Positions 1 to 13,792 of a stretch of DNA of 64,000 nt are shown piece after piece. Position numbers and translations under genes: made by a program. Numbering within the stretch: the stretch's first letter is position 1; each line of letters opens with the position of its first letter. The stretch lies in contig MARA01000006.1 of assembly GCA_001792895.1 (NCBI GenBank), positions 992,001 to 1,056,000 of the forward strand, given 5' to 3'. The DNA comes from Lentinus brumalis (taxonomy: Eukaryota > Basidiomycota > Agaricomycetes > Polyporales > Polyporaceae). The notes under the pieces are model-generated. The model worked only from the letters and a program-made list of their open reading frames with translations. It did no database searches and was not told where the DNA came from.

Positions 1-651
1 CAAGCTTGCTCTGACGTGAGTATCCGAGCTTCATCTAGGTTCTGTGCATCGCTGAACGGCAGACTCTTGTCGGGACACAGCGAGCCTGATGTTGTGTTCT
101 CGTCATTGCCATCGCCCCCGCAACCTGCGGTGTTGAACGTGCTCTTGAGCACGATCGCACGGCGACTGACGCCCCAGCCGATCAAGCTCCGTGCAGATAT
201 CGAGCTTACCTGCTATACCCCTGCCGGAATCGACGCCATCAAGAAGGCTCTTCGGGCAGGCGAGGCACAGAGCAACGAAGCGGTTCCGATCAAGGCGAAG
301 CTCGTCGCTCCTCCACTATACGTCCTCAGCACAAACGCTACCGACAAGGTGAGTACTTTCCAAAAGAGCAACTGATCCTTCTTCTCACACTTTCTCAGTA
401 TGCCGCTGTTGACCGACTTGAGCGTGCAATTGAGTCGATCCAGGCAACGATTGAGGACATGGGTGGTTCGCTGACCGTGAAGATGAAGGTATGGCTTCCA
501 GCGCGATGTCGCAATTTGGCTCATCTGACAATACTTGTAGCCCAAAGCTGTCTCGGAGACGGAAGAGCAGGACCTCGCACAGCTCATGGCGAAGGCCAGC
601 CAAGAGAACGCGGAAGTGTCCGGCGACGAAGACGACGAGGAGGCGATTTAG
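1..651 (+). CDS. SUI2: Translation initiation factor eIF2 alpha subunit, 3' part (partial)
   Basis: This is the C-terminal part of the alpha subunit of eIF2, which carries initiator tRNA to the ribosome and is the target of stress kinases; the Ser-51 region lies outside the window. Exons read 1-15, 81-348, 399-488 and 541-651, with introns of 65, 50 and 52 nt that begin GTGAGT or GTATGG and end in CAG or TAG. The joins keep frame. The translation carries family landmarks: ARRLTPQPIKLRADIE, KAKLVAPPLYVL, and the end of the alpha/beta domain with GGSLTVKMKPK. The C-terminus is the usual acidic tail, ending GDEDDEEAI before TAG at 649-651. The gene is cut off by the window start, so its beginning is unknown. 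It lies tail to tail with the carrier gene on the other strand. The identification is very secure. Confidence 0.95.
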
Positions 652-982
652 AGGTCGTGATTGTACTCAGTTTTCATGTACTAGTCTCCACCACGCTGTA
701 GCCATCGCCATTCAATCTTTCTTGTATTGCTGCACTCTTTCAGATCAGTTTTGGCGATACGATACTTGTGACATCATCTATTGCCCTAAAATCAAGACAT
801 CTCTTGAGGAAGCAACTATGCAACAACACCTGCCAAGTGCGGTACAGGGAATCTTGGGCTCTCGGAGCAGAATAGCATGCGTCGATCCGCTTGAAGGGCC
901 GAACGCGCATTACGTAGAGTAGTTGGTGCGGTAGTCTCTCAACATCTATGTACGAGGTATCCCCGGAAGTTTTGGGCGACAT

Positions 983-2455
983 TCATAGCTGGTTCAGCAT
1001 CCGGCTGGCCAGCTCAAAGCCAAGGAATGTAGCACCGTTCGCAAACGGTGACCTATTACGGGAGATCAGTCAGATGTCCTGGGCGATCACTGAGAGCAGC
1101 TGGGCAGACACACCTGATGAGAGTCGGGCCCAGTCCCCGCGTGAAGGCGGGAAGGCCTTCTGTCCGCCACACTGTGCGCACACAGTCAAGGGTGGACTTG
1201 TATTTTTGCCCGTCGGCTGCCGAGAAACCATCGGTCTGCATACGAGACTTGATCATGTCTATGGGGTATATGATCGCCCAGAGCTGTGATGGTGGATAGT
1301 CTCCTCAGTATATGATCGAGAGGAAAGAACACAGATGCACGTACGGCGTATCCTGCAGCAGCACCATAGAGCACCGCGTTCGCAGGGTTGACCTGGTCCC
1401 GTCGGATGCCCTTCTTCGCCATTTCGCGCTGCATGAGCTTCTCGTAGGCCCAGAAGTAGATGCCGTATCCGGCGGCCTCGCGCAATAGCGTGACGGCTTG
1501 GCCCTTGTAGATACCCGCGATACCGTGCTGGCCATAGATCTTCTTAATGGCGTCAAACGGCCCGGCGTACACGGGATTCGTCGCGGATTGCGTCTGCAGT
1601 CCTGGAAAGGCGCGCGCAGTTAGCCTTCGGGATTACCGTTAGCGTGACAATGACAGAGCCCGACATGTGCGCCGGATGTTGAACTCCGCGGCGCGCGATC
1701 GGATACGGGGGAGTGGGGAGATGAGGCGGGGTGATTGGAGAGATGGGACTAGATTGGGAACAAAGGACAAAGATGAGAATGTTTGCTCACGTATACGAAT
1801 GTGTTCGACGGGGCCGGACACGACGCCGTTTGCGAGGCCAGCGAACACGCCGGCGATGAACAGCTGCCCGCTCCCGAGCACCATCCCGTCAGGCCCGCCC
1901 CGCCCATTGCGCACGTTCTGGGCGGCGAAGAACCGTTTCGAGTATTCTAGCGCGCCGAATTGAATCGACACGCACACGCCAATGCCGAGCAGTGGGGTCA
2001 GCGTTCCCTGCAGGTCGTGGCGCGTGCATGAAGTAGAATGGAAGCGAATGCGCAGGGGTCATTGGACGATGCGGGGATTGGGAGCGTGAACGGACATTGA
2101 GCATGGACGCAAAGGTCAGAAGACACGGGGCGCACCAAACCTTGTAAAATGCGAGTGGCCCTTCGTTCTTGAGGATGCCGCCAGCGCAGTGCAGCATGCC
2201 GTTGTACGTGCCCGCAGGCGCGGTCTGCATCCGCTGTTCGTCGGAGGTGCACGCGTCACAACGTGTTCTTCTAGCTCCAAATGGCAGTGAGAGAACGTAC
2301 CACTTTTACAATGTCAAATGGCTGCCCGACCAGCACCTATCCGGGCGCAGCGCCATGGGTGAGTCGAGGGTAAGCGTGACCAGGTGAGGGACGCCACGGA
2401 CCTGAGCGATCCCGCCTGCCGTGCCTGCTGCGAGGTCCTTGACTGTCTTCGACAT
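983..2455 (-). CDS. Mitochondrial carrier family protein, YMC1/YMC2-like
   Basis: This is a six-transmembrane inner-membrane transporter of the SLC25 family. Seven exons can be traced, at 2402-2455, 2301-2336, 2141-2233, 1791-2007, 1345-1601, 1114-1283 and 983-1052, and all junction phases agree. The protein starts MSKTVKDLAAGTAGGIAQ. It has the three carrier signatures in degenerate PxD/E form: GQPFDIVKVRMQT, SGPVEHIRIRLQTQ and YPIDMIKSRMQTD. The second repeat has E instead of D, as in yeast Ymc1/Ymc2, which are linked to glycine/glutamate import for one-carbon metabolism. LREAAGYGIYFWAYE and SPFANGATFLGFELA are also typical. The length of about 300 residues is normal. Substrate is inferred from similarity only; a carnitine or ornithine carrier is the main alternative but fits the start less well. 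The second exon has only 36 nt. Confidence 0.92.
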
Positions 2456-2884
2456 GACTGAGGTTCTCGACGTTGAGCACGACGAAGACGAGGGCGTGGT
2501 GGCCGTTCGGGAGGAAGACGTCGAGTCAGAGCTCGCCACACTCGATGGCAGGTATAGCACTCGGGCCGCCGGCCAATCAGAGCGCCCGGTATAAGAAACT
2601 TTGGTACAGATCTAATCTTATCTTCGCGCGCTGCAATAACTTATCGCGTGGCCGCACCAACTGCTGGATCGGAGGTGGCAAGTCGCAGAACATCGGCCCA
2701 CGATGTGGGCATAATTATCATGATACATAGCGTGCGCATAACGAGAGCAACATATACAAATGAATGCGAAGAACGAACATTAGAGTCCCAACGGTCAGCG
2801 AAAAGAGTCCGCTCCCTCGACGGGGACTGATCCTACATTGCGACATGATGATAACTTGTTTCGTCTCCTCTCTCCAGAGCACGC
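2456..2884. other. Intergenic, upstream of the carrier gene
   Basis: About 430 bp between the carrier start codon and the end of the next minus-strand frame. It should hold the carrier promoter. I see no long open frame with coding character, no repeat and no RNA gene. Confidence 0.5.
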
Positions 2885-2931
2885 TCACGGTGGCAGTGGA
2901 GGGCTTCTCGCATCTTGAAGTGGAGAGCCCT

Positions 2932-3303
2932 TCACATCTTCGCTCCGTTCCTCTTCTTCTCTGACCTGAAGCCCGTGTCCCACCTGATCGGGTTCAGGTA
3001 CTGTTCCTTCACCCGCAGATCCGCCATGCGCCATTGCTGCTGTGACTCGGCAGACTCGCGCATCCAAGCCTGCGCAATAGCCTGTGCGGGGCTGAGCGGT
3101 ACACTGCGCGACACAGTGGTGTTCTGAGCACGAAGGGGACTCGTGGTGCTCTGGGTACGATGAGGGCTCGGGCGCTGTGCCTGGGTGGGTGACGGAGGGT
3201 CTGATGGCATCTGGGTGCGCAAGAGCGTATCCGCGTCAGCATGTGAAGACGCCGGTAGGAAAGCCGGGCAGAAGGCGACTCGGCGGGGGCGTACAATGGT
3301 CAT
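2932..3303 (-). CDS. Small hypothetical protein, 123 residues
   Basis: This is a single open frame from ATG at 3303 to a stop at 2932. The first 70 residues are rich in Pro, Ser, Thr and Arg and look disordered. The C-terminal half looks folded, around AQAIAQAWMRESAESQQQWR and VKEQYLNPIRWDTGFRS, with a basic end. A TATATAA element on the minus strand (about 3349-3355) sits roughly 45 bp upstream of the ATG, which supports the start. An ATG at 3296 begins a different frame and is rejected. I do not recognise the family. The frame may extend through an unseen intron into the sequence below 2932. No function is proposed. Confidence 0.45.
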   Translation of the reverse strand: MTIVRPRRVAFCPAFLPASSHADADTLLRTQMPSDPPSPTQAQRPSPHRTQSTTSPLRAQNTTVSRSVPLSPAQAIAQAWMRESAESQQQWRMADLRVKEQYLNPIRWDTGFRSEKKRNGAKM

Positions 3304-3359
3304 GAAGGGGGCATAAACATGGGCTAGCGCAGCGGACAGAGTTGGTGTTTATATAAGAC

Positions 3360-4581
3360 GATTCCCGAGCTGCCGCTGGGATATCGCAGATCGCATGATA
3401 CCTCCTTGCTCGATACGCCGCCGGTGTAGAATACTGAGCGAGTAAAAGTACATAGGAACGGCCGTAAGGGGCAGTCAAGACCTCGCCTTATATGGAAGTC
3501 TCAAACGACCTCGGAAGAACGACAGCGTGTGTAGCGGTCAATGGCGAGTGGAAATGGACATACCACGATGCACACGCACGAGGAACGTGGCAGAAACATT
3601 GTAGAATGGAACCCGGCCGGTATTATGAGAGGGGACGCGGGGTCGGTGGGGGAGAGAGCAAGGTTGGCTGGCCGTGTCCTTTCGCAGGCCGTGGGGTTAT
3701 GTAGCCCCTTAACTCAGGGATATCGCCCTGCGAAGTTGATTGGTGCGGGCGGACCGTGCCTAAAAGCGAATTCCATGACTCTCTTTCAGATCTGAAAACG
3801 AGGGACAATGGTGAGATCCAAGACCGATACGTAGCCGGAAACGTTCCAACATACCGGATCAGGAATGCGCAATCAAAAGCGGTAAGGTTAACGGATGAGT
3901 TGGCTACGGACGAGAGTCCTTTTGCACCAAGACTGCGACGGAATATGGCCATGGATACCCGACCGTCGGGACTACCCAGGTTCGACGTCTTCGAGTCCGC
4001 ACCGAAAACATGCGGAGGCCAGACGCGCCGTGACAAAAGTATCCGCGTGTACGCCCTAGAACGCCAGTATGAGTGAGTATCGGAAATTCTGCAGCACATA
4101 TGCCCTTTCCTGGCTGCGTTTCTGACCGCTTTGTCGTTGGTTTTGAGCAAGCTTTTGTCCGTCGCGAAAGGCTACCGCGAAGACCGAACCGCCAGCGGAC
4201 ACGGGCGGACACGGTCACGGTCCGCGCCGAGAGCCTGGCGCGCCTGCGGGCCGGCCGTGCTCATCGTCTACCACGATGGCCTCAGCTGTTCGCGCGACCT
4301 GCCCTGGTTTACTTCTGCGTCCGTCTCTCCCCGACATACGACCTGCCGTCGAGGACAAGTGCGGAGTATCATACGTGATCAACCGGCCTCGGGGACACAG
4401 CTGTGAGAATCCTGAGTAATCCCCTCTAAACATTACGGTCACTGCCGGGTCTACTACCTACTTCAACGACCTTATATCAAAGCTCGTCAATCACGACACT
4501 TCAAGCACTCTAGAGTGCCCCGAAGCCACCATTCCCCGCCGATTCCTCTCATATCTGCGTCACTCACTCTCGAGATTCGAG
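3360..4581. other. Gene-poor stretch before the NADH pyrophosphatase gene
   Basis: About 1.2 kb with overlapping short frames on both strands whose translations are rich in Arg, Ser and Ala and share no recognisable motif. I regard them as chance. The interval presumably contains the promoters of the small minus-strand gene and of the NADH pyrophosphatase gene. Confidence 0.5.
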
Positions 4582-6745
<2,164 letters not shown>

Positions 6746-7205
6746 GGTGTCGAAGCCATCAAACGGTGGATCATCTGAGGGTTCCGTTACATATATGCGT
6801 GGATCCTGAGCGGTACATAGAGAACTATGTAACTGATATCATGCGGACAGAACTAGTTGTACATTGACAAGATACTGGCAAGAAAATACACCTGATCCCA
6901 ATGGATACATCCGCGACGCGACGACAGAGAGACGGAGGCGATAAAGTAGGTATACAACGCTCGTGCGTGAGGGACTGTGAAACGAACGCGGTGACTTGAC
7001 GGGCTGCTCGGGTATGACGTTATGCGATCAACATGCCTTCGAGGCACACTGGGCTGGCACCAGCCCGTCCGTGCGGGAATCAGAGAGGGGGAGAGAGTGG
7101 GGGGAGTCAACACGACAGTCGCTGAAACAAACGCTCGGGAGACATAGGATCGCGAAGAGAACACTCGGAGGCGCTCAAGGTGACCTGCAGACGAGGCCAC
7201 AGGCA
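6746..7205. other. Intergenic, convergent 3' ends
   Basis: About 460 bp between two converging genes. It holds the 3' untranslated regions of both. No coding frame here looks real; the long minus-strand frame that crosses it is a shadow of the next gene read in another frame. Confidence 0.5.
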
Positions 7206-8949
7206 TCAAGCGGAGCCACCACGAGGCCTCTCCTCCGGGCGATACGTCCAAATGCTGGAGCTGGGGGTGCGTGCGACGCCCGGCAGTCTCAGGAGCACCA
7301 CATCGTCTCCGTCCTGCGGGGCACAAGGGGCAGATGAGACGCGAAGACGGGTCAGCCAATTCAGATAAGATGATGTAAAGAGCGGCAGATGCAGGAAAAC
7401 GCACCTCGAGGATGCGGTCGTACGCGGGTCCACGTGGGTGCGCAGCCAGACCAGCTTGAGGAGTCTCACTGCGTGGCTGACGCTCGGTCGGAGTGCGTGC
7501 GAGGGACCCAACCGGGCTCCTGAACGCGCGTGGAGGAGGGCTTGCTGCACCGGTAAACGGAAGGCCCTGGAACTGGCGAGCGGTGGGGCTCGTTGCGGTG
7601 GGACTGATGGGCGAGGCTGGTGGGACCTGGACTCCGAGGAGGAGGGACTGCGTCGGAAACCAAACGAACACACATCAGCTGGACAGCCAAAGAGCGATAT
7701 AAAGGAATCGGGGCCGTACACGTACAGGCTGAGGCTGTCGTTGGACGGTCCCCTCTTCCTCCTCTGCGAGCCTCCGGACCTCGCGCTGCATACGACGCAC
7801 GCGCGTGATGGCGACACCCGCACGGCGTGTCTTCTTCTTCTTGGGCTGGCCCTCAGCTGTGGTCTGGGCCCCAGCCTGCGAGTCTTCTTGGTCCTGTTCG
7901 TCTTCGTCCACTTCCTCATGCTGGGACGAGGTCTGACTGTGAGGCTCGTTCAGAGAGGAAATATAGGCAAGCTGTGTATCTGCCGTGATGCGCTCGCTAG
8001 AGGCGCAGTTAGCACCCTTCCTCGTGTGTGCTAGAAGCTGCTCAGTGTGCGATCCGCCTCGCGTTGAGGACGACGCAGAGTGGTAGCTCGTCATAGTCAC
8101 TGTATAAGACGGCGAGACAGAGCGTTGCTGATCCTTGTGAACAGGCTCGGAGGCTGGGGACTCCGAAAGGACGGAAGGGGTGGCACTGGTAGAGGTGGTA
8201 GCCCTCGAGGGAGAAGAGAGGGCAGGCGGAGAGGAGGGCCTCAAAGTACCAGAGGCTTCAGCGGCGGCGCATGACTGCAGGCCTGTTTCATCGCACCCTC
8301 CGCATTGCGCACGAGCATCCGGGACTGTCGCCACAGAAGCGTGAGCCCGTCCAGAAGCAGTATGAGGATCCGCTGGGCGCCGCGAACGTCCGTCGTCCAA
8401 TTGAGATTCAGGTTGCGCTGTGCCGTGCCTGTCGTCCGTCTGGTGTTCAGGCAAGGGAATGCCGTGCCGTAGCAGATAAGCAAAACGAGGGAAGCGGTCG
8501 GTAGCATGTTGTCTCTCTGCCAGGGTGTTGCTCCGGATCTCTTTGTCGATTGCCGTGAGAGGACGAGCAGGCGAAGAAGCGGCCGGAGAGGCTGAGGTAA
8601 TCAGATGCGACCGGGAACCAGAGGTCTTTGGCGTGAGAAGGCCGCTCCGACCCACGCTGGTGTCTTGGAGCGAAAGACCCTGAGGAGGAAGCGGCGTCCA
8701 GGTAGTAAGAGTCAAGGAGAGATACAGATGACGGCGTGTATCAGGAGGCATCTCCCCGCGCATGTAGTTTGGGAGGAAAGATCCCTCATCGAGCTTGGTT
8801 GCCAGCGGTGTGTTTACGGAAGAGGTCTCGCGCTCTGACGGAATCGACGGAGTTCGTGTGTCGCCATTGAAAGTCCGATGTCTATCTGCAGATTGCCTCA
8901 GCCGCCAGTGCATGCAAGAGGCAACGCACTTACTTGCCAGTATAACCAT
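7206..8949 (-). CDS. Hypothetical Ser/Pro-rich protein with a basic nuclear-localisation-like segment
   Basis: Three main exons are visible, at 7726-8949, 7405-7647 and 7206-7313. They are joined by introns of 78 and 91 nt with GTACGT/GCAG and GTGCGT/GCAG ends, all in phase. The protein has about 500 residues, mostly low-complexity Ser, Pro, Thr and Arg. A short acidic stretch (EEVDEDEQDQ) precedes a strongly basic block (KKKKTRRAGVAITRVRRMQR) that reads like a nuclear localisation signal. The exon ending AYDRILE joins DGDDVVLLRLPGVARTPS and stops at 7206. The start is uncertain: ATG at 8949 is followed by a possible in-frame 48-nt intron (ends near 8884), and earlier exons cannot be excluded. 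No known domain is recognised. It is probably a disordered nuclear protein; that is inference. Confidence 0.6.
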
Positions 8950-10717
8950 AGCCTATGTGCGTGTGTAGTGCGGAGAGGATCTACAAGTGCCGTAACGAGA
9001 AGTCGCCTTGTCAACCTTGACGGCGGAGGGACGGACGCGACGACCAGAGATACGGCGACGGCAGAGTTAGGATTGCAGACAGCCCGCTAAGGGAGAGAGA
9101 GACTTGAAAGCCACGTCGAGTCCTGGGGCAAGTGTGTTCCGCCTTTGGTGTCCTCGACCGACTGGGCAGCGTGTTTGCTTGGGAGAGGAACCGCCAGAGA
9201 GACACGTTGCTCGCACAGTAACCAATTATTACGTGAAAGAGATATCGCAGGACGTCAGAGCAAGAGGGCGAGGCAGGAGGAGGGGACGCGAGGATGTGGT
9301 CGGAGGGAGAGAAGCAGGCCGAACAAGACCGCGCGCGCCCTCGCAAATCCGAACATGGCGTCATGCCTCTGCCCGTCACCTCCCTTCACCCTGTCATACG
9401 GTCAGCAAACATGCAGCTATGTGGTCCAGCGAGGACAGGACAAGACCAACGAGAGCGTCATTACGCCCGACTTGCGTACGCGTCAGCGTCACTCTCAGTC
9501 GGTGCTATTAGATATGAGCGCTCGGATCTTGCGGCGAAACGCCAGATAACCAGAATACATGGTATACACGAGTAGAGCCTCAGATGCGGCCGCAGCATAA
9601 CGGTGATGACTGGAGGGAATAGAGTAGTGCGCAATGAACAAACTGGCGAAGCACTCCATGTACCGATGGCGCACCGGGGGCGAACTCCGTGTATGTGGGG
9701 AAAGTTGCAAGCGTTCATACGCCCCGAACTCCTAACTCCAGACTGTGCCGGGCATGTCGTTCCGCGTACGGGCATTCAGTAGCACCGGGTGTACGAGCCT
9801 CATGTCTGAAGATGACGTTACGCTGTCATCGGGTTACTATCCGGAACACAGCTGAAAGGGGAGACCCACTGGCTAGGCATGGAATTATGCGCAATTGAGT
9901 GCCTGCACGTCACAGGGCCTCACTGCAAGAGCAGCACCGTGGCTGGCTGGACGCGCGAACATGCAGGTGCCTCGCAACGTACCTAAACCCTGTGAACACG
10001 AGGCACATCGTGCAGAAGGTGCGCGAGAAGTAGGCTTAGCGACGTCGTCTGTAGGCTACCACAGCTACTCACCTTCCGTCGACTTCCCTCATGCGTCTCT
10101 CGACTCAATGCTGACCGGTCCTCCGATCGCCGGAAAGTCTTACTCGCCAGATAGACCCTACATATGTGAGTGGTATGCCGACTTCCTATGTTTCGATTGA
10201 GAATGGCCTGGTATGACGTACGGGCAGGACTCGACCAAGCGTCGTCTGGAGTGAGCCATATATCAGTTCGTGCGCCACAGAACCTGCATAGAGCACACCT
10301 CATTTATTGCACTTAAGAGTTGCAAAGGTCCTCCCTGGTTTGCGGGGCAACCCGTCAGACAATATCGGGGATGAGGCCGTCAGGAACGACGTTCCAGCGG
10401 GGGGTCCCAGCTTGGCAGCGGTTCTTGTGCGCGTGCAACGAATAACGGTTGGGTACGAATTGTTGACGACGAGGCAAAGGGAGACCTATCCAGGACCGAG
10501 ATACATGCTGCGAGTGAGTGGCCTGTCTCTCGTTGCGCAGGAAGCCAGAGCTGGCTGTCCGTCAACGCGTCAACCTTTGCTAACGCACCGTACAAACGAT
10601 GTCGCCCACAGTCAAGAAGCCTGAGACGAAGACAATCGCAGATGACATTCACGAGACACTACACTTGAAGCGAGGAGGGCGAGCAACACATCAACAACAC
10701 CGGGACTTCACACTCAA
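8950..10717. other. Gene-poor stretch
   Basis: About 1.8 kb without a gene I can defend. On the minus strand a 71-codon frame at 9495-9710 reads RHRYMECFASLFIAHYSIPS and continues plausibly to a stop. On the plus strand the end of a 101-codon frame (10060-10195) also looks mildly coding. Neither joins to neighbours through convincing splice sites. Either could be an exon of a small unrecognised gene. Confidence 0.4.
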
Positions 10718-11743
10718 TCACCCGTCATCCCTGAACGGGCCAGCCCACTCCTCAACTTCACGTGTAGGGTCGATCGATAGTCGCTGGAACATACTGTCAG
10801 CGTACGGCAGCACTGGTATTGAACCAAGGATACGCACATCGACAGTCTCGAGAGACTCCACTTCCTCGAGTCCAGTGGCGGTGACCCACCAGCGGGGGTT
10901 TCGCGCGAGAGCGTCTTCGTCAACTTGCTGCTGAGAGAGAGCCGCCGAGTCGTCGAGACGCATGCAGACCGAGTCGATAGTCATAGGCGGGAAGTAGATG
11001 TCATGGAGAGAAACCGATGCTGCAAGAGGTCCAAATTCCAAGCTGATGGTCGTCAAGTCGATGTCGTTGTGCATAGGCGGAGAAAAGTCGTCGAGAGATT
11101 GAGTGTAGCCAATAGAATGCGTGAGGCCTTCGTAGTCGGTGATGATGATTGCGGGCGACGCGAATCTTTCGTCGAAAAGGCAGAGGAGATGCTCTTTGAT
11201 GCGTAAGACGGAGGCGATGGAAGACTGCGGGCAGAAGGTATGAGCGAGGTGCAAATACACAGGACATATGTACACACCTTGCAAGTGGGGGCGATGAGGA
11301 TGACCGCGACGACGACGAGGAGGGACAGAGAGGCCCAGATCAAGATGACGAGTGCCCAGGCGATCGGGAACTTGAACAGACGAATGCCGTGGCGAGGAGT
11401 GGGAGAGTAGGTCGCAGATGCAGAGGAAGCGGGGCCTAACGCCTTGCTTGGGAGAGTGAAGGGGATCGTGACTTGCAAGAGGAGATCGCTGAATGGTTCG
11501 AGTACGGCAGGCATAGGGAGGCTAGGAACGAGCATCGGGCTGCATGCCGCCAAAGAGGGTGAGGGGAGGAGGACACGACAGAGATCGCAACGCATACCTC
11601 GAGATCGTGAAGATGTTGGAAACTGCAGAGAGAGACGGCAAGGAGAGGACAGTGAGGGAGAGGAGGAAGGTGTCGGCCATCGGGGCTTGCATGACACCCG
11701 CCAGGGCGAAGAAGCAGGTGACGAGGATGGTGGTGATGATCAT
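10718..11743 (-). CDS. Hypothetical integral membrane protein
   Basis: Three exons can be read: about 11598-11743, about 11281-11541 and 10718-11229. The introns carry GTATGCG/GCAG and GTGTGT/GCAG ends and the phases agree. The first exon encodes a hydrophobic start (MIITTILVTCFFALAGVMQA) that could be a signal anchor or first membrane helix. The second contains a clear membrane span (AWALVILIWASLSLLVVVAV). The long C-terminal exon is soluble, hydrophilic and acidic, and ends EVEEWAGPFRDDG. I do not recognise the family. The start is ambiguous: the frame is open upstream for about 120 codons, with ATGs back to about 12115, so the true N-terminus may be longer. It is head to head with the CRAL-TRIO gene. 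Confidence 0.6.
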
Positions 11744-12203
11744 GATGCAAGAGACGGTTGTGTGCGCGGGTTCTGTTCGAGATGGTGGTGGTTCAGAGTA
11801 AGGAGAGAACGCACCGGGGTGAGCTCTATTTAACCAGGCTCCAGGGGGCTGACACTCCGTGTTCGCTTCCCGTTGTCGGCCGTGTCCGCCTCCTCGCAGA
11901 TCGCAGGCCGATGTCTTGCACGTCGCCCTTGACTGCGAGCTCATCGCCGCTGACGTCGAGCTCGCCGTGCCATTGTCGCGGGAAGGATACACAAGCATCA
12001 GCGTGACCGTTGTGGACGACTTGTTTGGCAGCGGAAATGGGCGTCTGCGGGCATTCCCGACGTGTTCGGGAATCGGCAAGATTACATGTTTGATGGCCGT
12101 CGCCCGCCGCCGCAAGCTCTCCCTCTCCCCTCACCGTCTCCTGCGCCGTCCGCCTGTTCTCGCCCAACAGCTTCTCTGGGTAGTCGGTGCAGCTCATAGC
12201 GCC

Positions 12204-13792
12204 ATGTCTACGAGGGAAGTACTCCAGAAGAAGTACCGAGAACTTGCTGAGCTGTACGATGACAATCTCGCGACGGCACATAGTCTGCAACACACCCTAG
12301 AGGAGGACATTGTACCAGGGCTGGTGGATGAGCTGGGACTCGATGGGGAGAGCGAGCAGAGGGCGAGGTTGTGGTTAACAGATACACGTACGTCTCGGCT
12401 AAACATTGTATGCTCTCGCCGCGCCTATGACACCGCCTTGGTCCCCCACATTAGAGTCTGTCTTCAGGCTACTGCGGGTACGCTCGCGCCTTCTACATCT
12501 TCGAGAAGCCACCAGTGTTGAGTGATGACCTGTCCCCGCGCAGCGTCAGAAATTCACCGTCTCTTTCGCACTCGAGAACGTCCGAGATATCTTGTTGTGG
12601 CGGCTTGCAGTCATACCGGATGAGATACCACGCCCGCCTGTCCCGTTCCTCCAATGTCTGCCTTTGACCGCGCGAGATCCGTTTGACAGGCCGCTAGTCG
12701 TTATCAGACTGTCCAAGCTACTGGAGGCTTCCCAAGACGTCCGCCCGACTCTTATCAACTACCTGGAGCTCCTTCGGCTGAATCTTCAGCGCATCAACGA
12801 GGACGACAGTACCGAAGGCAAGGAGCTCGGACCGGTACTGCAGTATATCGCACTGATGGACATCGGAGGGATCTCTGTTCAGAACATGGTACGTCCTAGA
12901 TGACGCCAACTGCGAGCCTGAGCCTAGCGCTCCTGACAGCACTTGCCTCCAGCAAAACGTGGACATCGTCACCTGGTTCCTGTATGAGCTCCTCCCTCGC
13001 TTCCCGGGAATGCTCGCTGCCGGTAAGCAGCCCTACTCCCGCACTTCTAGGTCCATCGACCCTGACCCGTCCTTGGCAGTCTTCATCCTCAACTATTCTT
13101 GGGCACATTCAGGGGTCTGGAACATCGTGAAGTATGCTTCTGTCTCGCTGCTTGACGCGCACACGAACTAACCGATACTACAGGCGCGTCCTGCCAAAGT
13201 CTGCGCTGTCACGGGTGTTCTTCCCATCCCAAGACGAACTCCTCGAATATTTCCTTCCCTCCGCCATCCCATGCGGTGCGTTCCGCGTCTCTCACCGGCG
13301 TATCACATCCTTACCGTTGCCGCAACAGATTACGGCGGCAGTCTGCCCTCTCTATCACAGCTCGAGGATCCTCTGGAGAAGTACACGATGACACAGTTAC
13401 CGGAGACCGCAAGTCCGACCACCAGCCCAGCGAATCCCCCGAGCAGCTCCGCGGGACAAGTGCCGTCGTCTCCAGTTGCGCCGTCGCCCACACAACCGAT
13501 ACCCCGTGTCCCCTCGATATCCCCGACCTCGCACCTAAATCCCTACTTTGGCTACCCTGTGTCCGGCGGGGGCGCTCCGACGCCTCGCTTGCGACATGGC
13601 CGTCAACGCAAGCGCGATCTGTTGCGCACCCTCGCGGCGCTCTGGTGGAGCAAATGGAAACGCCGCGTCCTCCTCCTCATTTGCGTACTTCTCGCCGTCG
13701 TGTCGTACAGACTGCGGCGCAATCCGCGCATGCTCCGGTGGAGGCTGAACGTGCGCGGTCTGTTCCGCCCGCCCGCCCGGGGTGCATCCTGA
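12204..13792 (+). CDS. CRAL-TRIO (Sec14-like) lipid-binding protein with a C-terminal membrane anchor
   Basis: Proteins of this family bind phosphatidylinositol or other lipids and move them between membranes. Exon 1 starts MSTREVLQKKYRELAELYDD. A small second exon encodes SVFRLLR, and the third starts RQKFTVSFALENVRDILLWR, giving the N-terminal helical CRAL-TRIO-N pattern. The lipid-binding domain follows: FDRPLVVIRLSKLLEAS, NVDIVTWFLYELLPRFPGML, VFILNYSWAHSGVWNIVK, RVLPKSALSRVFFPS and DYGGSLPSLSQL. Introns of about 50-160 nt separate these blocks. The C-terminal exon is Ser/Pro-rich, then basic (GRQRKRDLLR). A hydrophobic segment (RRVLLLICVLLAVVSY) near the end suggests a tail anchor in an intracellular membrane. 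Stop TGA is at 13790-13792. The family is well supported; the precise lipid is unknown. The exon 1/exon 2 splice is the weakest join. Confidence 0.82.
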
